Source: a virus. Taken from it: DNA of 22,608 nt. The stretch's first letter is position 1; each line of letters opens with the position of its first letter. The stretch lies in IMG/VR virus record IMGVR_UViG_3300031999_000210, positions 1 through 22,608 of that record; one strand, written 5' to 3'. The position numbers and the translations under genes are program-made. Under the pieces are notes generated by a model that was given only the letters and a program-made list of their open reading frames with translations, ran no database searches and was not told where the DNA came from. Below, piece after piece: positions 1 to 5,885 of the stretch.

Positions 1-942
1 AACTGCAAGTTTCTCAAGTTGTTCAAGTGGCTGATCTTCAAGTTGATTGTTGTTCACCGAGATATCAAATGCTACCTGATGCTTCTTGACATCTATAGCA
101 AACTGAAATGATAATGTAGTCTTCTGCTGATTGAAGAATTGACGATCTATAATATCTTTAACAATCTTGACACACTGATAGATCTTCGAGTTATCAGATA
201 TCTCAAAGGTCTTTCCTGATGCATAAATGTCAACTATTGGCGCAGTACTAGTATCCATTGAAGGAATCTCTGGAGTCTTCTCACCTGTAGCTACTGCTTT
301 CTGTGATGTAATTTCTGTATCCATAATTGATGTAAGACCTTCAGCTTCTTTAAGTTTTTCCATAAATGATCCCTTCTTTATATTTTTATTTTCATTAACA
401 CCGTGATATTTTCTAATTGTACTTGCATATTCTGGTTCTTCAATGTCAACATCTTCAGACTTTTCATCATGAGGTAATACGAGTACTACGCTATTATCCA
501 TTGCCTCTCTAACATCAACTATCTTACCAAGGAATTTAAATAAATCAGCAAATCTTTTAACATCATTATTTCCTTCTATAGAATTATCTATCATATTTTC
601 AAAATGATGCGGGTATTCTGTCAAGATAGAATTAGGAGATTGTTCATCCCAAACCAGTTTAAAATCAAAGAAAACATCCAATATACCTTCAGCAGTACCG
701 TGATATATACTTCCCGGCCATAAATAAACTTTTGGGGTAGAATTCTTTTTATAAAATCCAACCACACCCATTCTTACTCCCGAATTCTCTCTACGATACA
801 AGTGATATTTTGACAATTCGTTTCTTGCTATTATTTTAAAATCGTCTGTAGAAGGATCAATTGCATACGGCATTTTTCCATATCCACGACTTCCTGTGTC
901 AATATATTCAACTTCTTTTATAATTTCTTTTTCCATATTCAT
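1..942 (-). CDS. Late-type phage protein of unknown function, C-terminus cut off by window edge
   Basis: Reading leftward from an ATG at 942, the frame stays open for 314 codons to base 1, so the protein continues outside the window. A GGAG ribosome site lies 5 bases upstream of this ATG; a second in-frame ATG two codons later is less well placed. A TATAAATA element on the same strand (982-989), about 40 bases upstream, suggests gp55-dependent late expression. The protein begins MNMEKEIIKEVEYIDTGSRG and has no signal peptide or membrane segment. Its middle (around residues 155-200) is rich in E, D and K and looks like a linker, followed by a second more ordered half. I do not recognise the family. 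Late timing would fit a virion or assembly protein, but that is inference only. It follows uvsW on the same strand. Confidence 0.8.
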   Translation of the reverse strand, partial: MNMEKEIIKEVEYIDTGSRGYGKMPYAIDPSTDDFKIIARNELSKYHLYRRENSGVRMGVVGFYKKNSTPKVYLWPGSIYHGTAEGILDVFFDFKLVWDEQSPNSILTEYPHHFENMIDNSIEGNNDVKRFADLFKFLGKIVDVREAMDNSVVLVLPHDEKSEDVDIEEPEYASTIRKYHGVNENKNIKKGSFMEKLKEAEGLTSIMDTEITSQKAVATGEKTPEIPSMDTSTAPIVDIYASGKTFEISDNSKIYQCVKIVKDIIDRQFFNQQKTTLSFQFAIDVKKHQVAFDISVNNNQLEDQPLEQLEKLAV

Positions 943-981
943 CACACTCCGAATAAATTGAATATTCAGTTCCACTAATAG

Positions 982-989
982 TATTTATA
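982..989 (-). promoter_or_regulatory. Late promoter (TATAAATA) for the left-edge gene
   Basis: TATTTATA on the plus strand reads TATAAATA on the minus strand, an exact match to the T4 late -10 element. It sits in the short gap after uvsW and about 40 bases before the ATG at 942, where a late promoter would be expected. A gp55-like factor is encoded in this window. Confidence 0.7.
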
Positions 990-991
990 AT

Positions 992-2497
992 TTAAAGCTC
1001 GGAGATTCTTAAAGAAATGTTTTTAAATGGAAATCCTTCATGTCTATATATTTTTAATCTCTCTAGCCAATGGTCGTAAAGATAGTTCGTTCCTATTACT
1101 CCGGTTCTCTTCTGCCAACATAAATCATCAACAACATCAAAAAGAGTCATTGTTGATTTGATCTCTGTTTTTCTAAGACCTCTACCAATACTTTGAATTA
1201 TTCTCTGTGATGACTTTGCGCTTGATCCAAAAATAATAATGTTAAGATTTGGAATATTTACTCCTGTTGACATTGTAGCATAAGTAGCGCATATAATACT
1301 TCCAATTCCTGTATTAACTATTTTTCTAATTCTTTCTCTTTCATCACCTTTAACTTTTCCATAAATCTCATATACTTGTCTAGCAGTAAATTCATTCTGT
1401 AAATATGTTTTAATTGATCTAAGATGTTCTATTCTCTGTACCAAAAGTAAAACATTTTTAGATGGCCCACATTTCTCAATAATATATTTAAAAACTTTAT
1501 TCCTATCTCGATATGCTATTATTTTTTCAAATTCATCTTGATATTCACCACTTTTATCAATCATAGTTTCTGGATATTTACAAAGTACATTAACAATATT
1601 TATGGTTGCTAGTACCTTTTTCTCTATGAGTTCTAATGACTTTACAGTTGATACAATTTTACCAATATATCCTATGAGAGATCCGATGTTGATTGCTTCT
1701 GTTGGAAGAGTACCAGTACATCCCATTCTCCAAGAACAATTGATCATTCTCGAAAGTACATTTACTAAAACTTTACTCTTAAATGTTGTTCCATGTACTT
1801 CGTCAACCATAAAAGCATCTACTTTATCCATAAAACTCTGAGGCAATTTATGAAGTGTCTGCCATGTTGATATTAGATATTGTTTAGAAAAATCCCTGTT
1901 GTCAGAATCATGATAAATTGTTCCAAAATCTTCATCAAAATTATTGTAACCATATGATATAAAATCAGTTCTCATTTGCTCCACAAGAGAAATAGAAGGA
2001 ACAATTAAAATAAATTTTCCTTTCATTCCGATCATTTGAAAATACTTGACAATACAATAAATAACTAAACTCTTTCCAGATCCAGTTGCTAATTCAATTA
2101 AACATCTCTTATTTTTTATCATTTGTCTAACAGCAATCTCTTGATAATCTCTCAATTTCCATTTACTATCGGGAGGAAATAATACTTTTAAAAACTCTGT
2201 TATTTCTTCATCTGTAATTTTATTTGATAAAGAAGATTCGTCAAATGTCAATTCAAATTCATAATTAAAAGACTTACAGAATTCTTTAAGATTTTTTAGA
2301 AATCCTATTGGTAAAGTAAAATTATTAAAATTCAAGAATGATGATTTCCCATTCCATAATCGTGCTTTGAAAATAGGAAAATACTTATAACCGGGAACGT
2401 AGCAAGAAAAATGTTCATGTATCTCATTAGCAATATCATTTGAGATTTCTAATTGCAAAAAAGTTTCATTGAGTTTATTTATTCTTACATCAATCAT
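992..2497 (-). CDS. uvsW: UvsW-like recombination and branch-migration helicase
   Basis: A 501-residue superfamily 2 helicase, close to the 503 residues of T4 UvsW. Visible motifs are Walker A ATGSGKS (137-143), DEVH box (232-235), and a motif VI of the form QSIGRGLR near residue 440. The first ~110 residues form a separate N-terminal domain before the KLRDYQ Q-like region, as in UvsW. In T4 the enzyme unwinds R-loops and branched recombination intermediates, which shuts off origin-dependent initiation and promotes recombination-dependent replication. The start ATG at 2497 overlaps the stop of the upstream uvsY-like gene by 4 bases (ATGA), so the two are translationally coupled. The stop lies immediately before the late promoter of the next gene. 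Assignment is from motifs, length and the uvsY neighbour. Confidence 0.93.
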   Translation of the reverse strand: MIDVRINKLNETFLQLEISNDIANEIHEHFSCYVPGYKYFPIFKARLWNGKSSFLNFNNFTLPIGFLKNLKEFCKSFNYEFELTFDESSLSNKITDEEITEFLKVLFPPDSKWKLRDYQEIAVRQMIKNKRCLIELATGSGKSLVIYCIVKYFQMIGMKGKFILIVPSISLVEQMRTDFISYGYNNFDEDFGTIYHDSDNRDFSKQYLISTWQTLHKLPQSFMDKVDAFMVDEVHGTTFKSKVLVNVLSRMINCSWRMGCTGTLPTEAINIGSLIGYIGKIVSTVKSLELIEKKVLATINIVNVLCKYPETMIDKSGEYQDEFEKIIAYRDRNKVFKYIIEKCGPSKNVLLLVQRIEHLRSIKTYLQNEFTARQVYEIYGKVKGDERERIRKIVNTGIGSIICATYATMSTGVNIPNLNIIIFGSSAKSSQRIIQSIGRGLRKTEIKSTMTLFDVVDDLCWQKRTGVIGTNYLYDHWLERLKIYRHEGFPFKNISLRISEL

Positions 2498-2907
2498 ATT
2501 CCCAATCCCAATTTTAATTTCTGATTATCTAAATAATTTTTTATATTAAATGAATTTTTACTTATCATGTCTAAACTTTTTTCGAGATGATCAATATAAA
2601 CCTGATTCTTTGCTATTTTTCCTACTAGAGTTCTGTATTTATCATTCATCAAAATATAAGTTTCTATACTATTTTTCTGCTTCCCAACATCAAAACCATC
2701 ATATCCTTTTTTAATTAACTCATGATATTGTTTTCCATACATCTCAATTCTCTGTTGCTCCAATTGCGCCTGAGACATTCTTTCAGAAGACAATAATTTC
2801 AAATATTTATGGTACGTCCTGCCAACAGCTAAAATTTTCTGAGAAATATTATCTTCTGTAAAAGTCAGATCTTCTTCAAGCTGTATCTGTAATTCCTCAA
2901 ACGTCAT
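2494..2907 (-). CDS. uvsY: UvsY-like recombination mediator
   Basis: This protein has 137 residues, the same length as T4 UvsY. The N-terminus (MTFEELQIQLEEDL) has the same pattern as T4 UvsY (MRLEDLQEELKKDV). The C-terminal helix (around residues 108-128, SLDMISKNSFNIKNYLDNQK) matches the corresponding T4 stretch in its spacing of hydrophobic and basic residues. It is helical and charged with no membrane segment. UvsY loads UvsX recombinase onto gp32-coated single-stranded DNA, and both partners are encoded further along this window. It lies directly upstream of and overlaps uvsW. AAAGGATG is a good ribosome site for the ATG at 2907. No confident promoter was found in the AT-rich upstream stretch, though the repeats there could carry one. 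The assignment combines remote similarity, length and synteny. Confidence 0.78.
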   Translation of the reverse strand: MTFEELQIQLEEDLTFTEDNISQKILAVGRTYHKYLKLLSSERMSQAQLEQQRIEMYGKQYHELIKKGYDGFDVGKQKNSIETYILMNDKYRTLVGKIAKNQVYIDHLEKSLDMISKNSFNIKNYLDNQKLKLGLGI

Positions 2908-3129
2908 ATAAACATCCTTTTAGTAAAGTGGAAGTATCTCAATTGTATATATAATACTCCGAAATACCCTTAATGCTGATAGTTGATTAGACAAATATTA
3001 ACAAACTAGGCGTTAAGAATTACAACATCATCTTTAAATTAAAAAATCAGAGGTGTGAGGCGAAGCCGAACTGAGGGAGTCTTCGACCGAAGCAATTTGT
3101 AACTTTTAAAGGTAGGCAAAATTTACCGC
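2908..3129. other. Non-coding spacer upstream of uvsY
   Basis: There is no convincing ORF on either strand. The spacer holds the uvsY ribosome site, an AT-rich leader, the GC-rich patch at 3049-3093 and a small GGTA/TACC hairpin at about 3111-3127. Together with the repeats and hairpins that follow, it makes up the 655-base gene-free interval from 2908 to 3562. Confidence 0.7.
3049..3093. other. GC-rich structured patch within AT-rich spacer
   Basis: About 45 bases stand out from the AT-rich surroundings. They contain GGCGAAGCC (3059-3067), which includes the very stable mini-hairpin core GCGAAGC, and CTTCGACCGAAG (3081-3092), which can fold as a short hairpin. CGAAG at 3061-3065 can alternatively pair with CTTCG at 3081-3085, so two folds compete. 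It could belong to a small RNA, a protein-binding site or an origin element. None of these is shown. Confidence 0.4.
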
Positions 3130-3283
3130 TTTAATTCTTTACAAAGTTGATCAACAAAGTAAACAACTATCTTTGCGGTGATTTTCAAAAAAATTTAGTT
3201 ATATAGCTTTACTATCTTTTATTTATTATATAATATAATATATATAATCAATATAAGAGATTCCAAAGAGATTTTTTTTTGAT
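3130..3283. repeat. Long AT-rich direct repeat, copy 1
   Basis: This is the first of two adjacent copies of a ~155-base unit. It shares with copy 2 a 39-base identical block (3136-3174), a block of about 38 bases around ATAGCTTTACTATC through a TATAAT-rich run, and an end block of over 20 bases finishing in a T-run. The first block contains the perfect palindrome GTTGATCAAC (3146-3155), flanked by ACAAAGT on both sides. The centre is almost pure A and T and would melt easily. Confidence 0.9.
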
Positions 3284-3298
3284 CCAATTTTTTGAGGT

Positions 3299-3456
3299 TT
3301 TAATCTTTACAAAGTTGATCAACAAAGTAAACAACTATCTTTTCTGTTTTTTCGGTGATTTTCAAAAATTTTTAGTATTATAGCTTTACTATCTTTTATT
3401 TATTATATAATATAATAATATAATACAATAAGAGATTCCAAAGAGATTTTTTTGAT
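3299..3456. repeat. Long AT-rich direct repeat, copy 2
   Basis: The second copy starts 15 bases after the first ends. It has a short T-rich insertion after the 39-base block (3304-3342) and a few small indels in the AT run. The palindrome GTTGATCAAC recurs at 3314-3323. Conserved blocks separated by drifted AT spacers suggest that the blocks, not the spacers, are under constraint. Confidence 0.9.
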
Positions 3457-3474
3457 GATTGATTAAAACAATAC

Positions 3475-3556
3475 AAGAACGCCCTAAAACCCTCGAAGAT
3501 ATTTTAGGGCAGTCAGAGTACTCCCAATCAATCTTTGAAGGTTTTAGAGCGTTCTT
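3475..3556. terminator. Nested, mutually exclusive hairpins at 3' end of nucleotidyltransferase gene
   Basis: The outer arms 3475-3491 and 3540-3556 are 17 bases each with one mismatch (around 3483/3548). A shorter inner hairpin with perfect 9-base arms GCCCTAAAA (3481-3489) and TTTTAGGGC (3502-3510) uses the same left arm, so only one of the two can form at a time. They lie just after the stop codon of the minus-strand nucleotidyltransferase gene (stop at 3563). On the minus strand only a broken T-run follows (TTGTTTTAATC). They could terminate transcription, protect the 3' end, or act as a DNA cruciform site. Confidence 0.6.
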
Positions 3557-3562
3557 ACATAT

Positions 3563-4696
3563 CTACGATTGATCTTTGAGGGTTCGAGAGGTGACGTTAA
3601 GGTATTCTCCACAAATTTCTACAAGTAATTCATTAATCTTTGAAATTTGTGGGGATTTTTGAAGGGTTGAAGTTTTATAAAGTGTTTCAAGTTCTTTATC
3701 CATTGAATGAGAATATTCTTCAAGGTGATCATATGTCCATGCACCTCTTCGGATATCTCGGAGTTCTTCAGCATCAATTAGAGTTCTATCAACATTTACT
3801 TTTCCTGTTTCTAAAATTTCTTTTCCCATCCGATACAACCGACACAAATGCATTGCATGTTTTGTATCATAACCAAATTTAATTTCTAATTCTGCTCTTG
3901 ATTTATTTCTATGTTTTTTCCATTGTTCAAACTGTTCCCATTCTTTGCTTGCATAATAATATCTGAGTTCTTTTTCCGCTTCTTCTAAAAATTCGTCTTT
4001 GATGTATGATGCACCGAGAGATTTAAGAGTATTTGCATTTGACTTTATTCCTAATTGTAAATATTCCAATGCTAAGGTTTTTCGATCTTCTTTGATATAT
4101 CTTCCAAAAAGAGGAATTATATAATCTGCATAAATATCATCGAGTTCTGAAAGAAAATTCTCTTTCTCCTCATGAATCAAAAAATCTCCAAGTGTAGAAT
4201 ATACAATAGCTTTAAGTTGAGCAGTAGGAAAAATAGAAGTTGCTTTCAGACCATATGTTTCTCTTGTTGGTTTGACAGTAAGTGGATTAAGTAAAAATCT
4301 TCGATGTGTTTTGATTCTCTGAAGTTGTGCCACAGCATAGCCAGAAAATGTCATTCTTGCTCTTTTTGAAATGAATAGATGTGCATTGTCTTTCATTGTT
4401 TGCCAGTATTTTGATGTTGTGATTAGACATCTTTCTGGAGAAAATAGAAGATCTAACATATTTGGATTATTTTCAGCTATGAGTTTTGTAGCTTTGCGGA
4501 TATCGTATATTGTTCGATCTTTTTCTGGAAACCCTTGGAATTGTTCAAATTTTTCGAGACCATAAAAATAACTCTTATCGGGTATCATAACTCCTGCTCT
4601 ATCATAGTCTGCTGTTTCATCTAGGTTTGTTCCGTATGCTCTACTACCAACAACAGTCTCAAAAATAATTCTTGAAGATACATAAGAGGGTTCCAT
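3563..4696 (-). CDS. RlaP-type nucleotidyltransferase (DNA polymerase beta superfamily)
   Basis: A 377-residue protein with the polymerase-beta nucleotidyltransferase signature near its N-terminus: GSRAYG (17-22) followed by D30 and D32 in the ADYDRAG context. It continues with a region typical of the RlaP/YcgL-like family (NPNMLDLLF, then FSGYAVAQLQRIK). Known family members are linked to RNA repair, often beside RNA ligases, but no ligase or kinase is visible here. The natural substrate is therefore open: tRNA, RNA ends or small nucleotides. The start ATG at 4696 has a strong AAAGGAG ribosome site. That site abuts one arm of a perfect 14-base inverted repeat (4708-4752), and a sigma70-like promoter overlaps the other arm. 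The gene stands alone between non-coding regions, unlike its operon neighbours, which suggests an accessory cassette. Confidence 0.85.
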   Translation of the reverse strand: MEPSYVSSRIIFETVVGSRAYGTNLDETADYDRAGVMIPDKSYFYGLEKFEQFQGFPEKDRTIYDIRKATKLIAENNPNMLDLLFSPERCLITTSKYWQTMKDNAHLFISKRARMTFSGYAVAQLQRIKTHRRFLLNPLTVKPTRETYGLKATSIFPTAQLKAIVYSTLGDFLIHEEKENFLSELDDIYADYIIPLFGRYIKEDRKTLALEYLQLGIKSNANTLKSLGASYIKDEFLEEAEKELRYYYASKEWEQFEQWKKHRNKSRAELEIKFGYDTKHAMHLCRLYRMGKEILETGKVNVDRTLIDAEELRDIRRGAWTYDHLEEYSHSMDKELETLYKTSTLQKSPQISKINELLVEICGEYLNVTSRTLKDQS

Positions 4697-4707
4697 TTAA
4701 TTGCTCC

Positions 4708-4752
4708 TTTGTTTGCGATAAGGTATGAAAAATGTAGTTTATCGCAAACAAA
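4708..4752. promoter_or_regulatory. Perfect 14-bp inverted repeat reaching the ribosome site
   Basis: The arms TTTGTTTGCGATAA (4708-4721) and TTATCGCAAACAAA (4739-4752) are exact complements with a 17-base centre. On the minus strand, the arm nearer the gene supplies the first three A residues of the AAAGGAG ribosome site. The distal arm overlaps the predicted -10 element. It may be a protein operator, or an RNA hairpin that masks the ribosome site in transcripts started further upstream. Confidence 0.75.
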
Positions 4753-4778
4753 ATATATCATGGTAAAATAAAAGTCAA
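4750..4778 (-). promoter_or_regulatory. Candidate sigma70-type promoter for nucleotidyltransferase gene
   Basis: On the minus strand the -35 is TTGACT (complement of 4773-4778), followed after 17 bases by TATTTT (4750-4755), or after 15 bases by TGA-TATATT, which looks like an extended -10. Transcription would begin near 4743, inside the distal arm of the inverted repeat. Confidence 0.5.
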
Positions 4779-4784
4779 TAGAAT

Positions 4785-4792
4785 TATAAATA
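4785..4792 (+). promoter_or_regulatory. Candidate late promoter (TATAAATA) for homing endonuclease
   Basis: This is an exact match to the T4 late -10 element, about 100 bases upstream of the endonuclease start at 4891 and in intergenic DNA. Several such octamers are expected by chance in AT-rich DNA of this length, so position is the main support. Confidence 0.4.
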
Positions 4793-4890
4793 GTAATGGA
4801 CAGTTAGATTGTATGCGATAACATCCAATCAACTTTGAGGAGTCTTTCAAAGCTGTCTTGTCCATCTCACCTATTTATACGGAGTCTCAT

Positions 4891-5817
4891 ATGATAAAAT
4901 TAACTCAAGAAGAAGCTATTCAAAGATGTAAAGAAGCTCATGGAGATCGATATGATTATTCAAAAACAATATTTCAAAGCGTTCGTGATAAAATTGAAAT
5001 AATATGTAAAGAACACGGAAGTTTTTGGCAAAATTTTAAAGTACATACAAAAGGACATGGTTGTTCTATTTGTGGTAGCATATTAAAAATCAAAAAACAA
5101 AGACATTTACAGTTATTAATTGATAAATCAAATATAATTCATAATTTTTTATATGATTATTCTTCAATTAAAAATTATAAAAACAATAAAATAAAAGTTC
5201 CTATATATTGTTCTGTTTGTAAAGAAATATTTTATCAAAGTTTTAATTGTCATTTAACAGGATGTGGATGTTCAAAAGTTCATAAAATAAACCCGCTTTT
5301 ATTATCTCAAGAAGAATCTATTCTTAAGTGTAAATCTGCACATGGTAACAAATACGATTATTCAAAAACCAAATATATAAGATATAATGCTAAGATCGAA
5401 ATAATATGCAACGAACATGGTAGGTTTTTGCAGACGTATTCAACTCATGTTAGTCAAAAATGTGGATGTCCTATATGTAATTCAAGTCATGGTGAAAAAA
5501 TAATATTTAAATTTCTAAAAGAAAACAATATAGATTTTATTACTCAAAAAACCTTTGGTAATTGCAAACACAAAGGCATTTTAAAATTTGATTTTTATAT
5601 TCCCTCTAAAAATATTTTAATTGAATATGATGGTTGGCAACATTTCTTTGTTAATGAATATTTTGGTGGCATAGAAGCATTTAACGATAGAGAAATCAAA
5701 GATAATATTAAAAATAAATATTGCGAAGATAATAACATTCCGCTGATTAGAATTCCTTACTGGCTTTTAGATGATCCCAAAGAAATTGAAGAAATATTGT
5801 TAAATGATATAAAATAA
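4891..5817 (+). CDS. Free-standing EDxHD (Vsr-like) homing endonuclease with zinc-ribbon repeats
   Basis: I chose ATG 4891 (308 residues) because GGAG sits 6 bases upstream; an in-frame TTG at 4858 has no such site. The N-terminal two thirds hold three related units (about 5-62, 72-128, 139-197). Units 1 and 3 share the pattern AHG-(D/N)-(R/K)-YDYSKT, then IEIIC-x-EHG, then a C-x-I-C or C-P-I-C end, resembling DUF723-type zinc-binding repeats. The C-terminal domain (about 200-292) has E202, D234 in FDFYIP, H251 and D271 in an arrangement consistent with EDxHD homing endonucleases of the I-Bth0305I type, which are related to Vsr. Such enzymes cut DNA at long sites and spread their own gene. 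It sits alone between divergent transcription units, and its coding sequence looks even more A-rich than that of its neighbours, fitting recent entry. Confidence 0.85.
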   Translation: MIKLTQEEAIQRCKEAHGDRYDYSKTIFQSVRDKIEIICKEHGSFWQNFKVHTKGHGCSICGSILKIKKQRHLQLLIDKSNIIHNFLYDYSSIKNYKNNKIKVPIYCSVCKEIFYQSFNCHLTGCGCSKVHKINPLLLSQEESILKCKSAHGNKYDYSKTKYIRYNAKIEIICNEHGRFLQTYSTHVSQKCGCPICNSSHGEKIIFKFLKENNIDFITQKTFGNCKHKGILKFDFYIPSKNILIEYDGWQHFFVNEYFGGIEAFNDREIKDNIKNKYCEDNNIPLIRIPYWLLDDPKEIEEILLNDIK

Positions 5818-5820
5818 TCC

Positions 5821-5849
5821 TTGACTTTCAAAAAAAGATCCGCTATACT
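5821..5849 (+). promoter_or_regulatory. Sigma70-type promoter upstream of gene 46
   Basis: TTGACT and TATACT are 17 bases apart, with an A-rich spacer ending in CGC. The expected start is near 5856, about 30 bases before the ATG. It is one of five promoters in the window sharing CGCTATACT. Confidence 0.85.
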
Positions 5850-5885
5850 TCTATATAATTAATCGGTGAAAGGACTTGTTGAGAG

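Larger units (their letters stand above)
4697..4890. promoter_or_regulatory. Divergent control region between nucleotidyltransferase and homing endonuclease
   Basis: This 194-base gap separates the minus-strand nucleotidyltransferase from the plus-strand endonuclease. It contains the 14-base inverted repeat, a minus-strand sigma70-like promoter, and TATAAATA on the plus strand (4785-4792). A third late-type element lies on the minus strand (TATTTATA at 4872-4879). A small hairpin with arms CTTTGA/TCAAAG is at 4833-4852, and the endonuclease ribosome site is GGAG at 4881-4884. Confidence 0.6.

Noticed and set aside
3130-3456. CRISPR array
   Set aside because: There are only two units of about 155 bases, with drifted AT-rich content and no regular short repeat and spacer pattern.
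3475-3600. tRNA-like gene (GGTTCGAG resembles a T-loop)
   Set aside because: The T-stem does not pair, no acceptor or anticodon stem fits, and the GGTTCGAG lies in the coding end of the nucleotidyltransferase gene.
4858-4890. Earlier TTG start for the homing endonuclease
   Set aside because: The 11 added codons lack a ribosome site, while ATG 4891 has GGAG at the right distance and begins at the conserved repeat.
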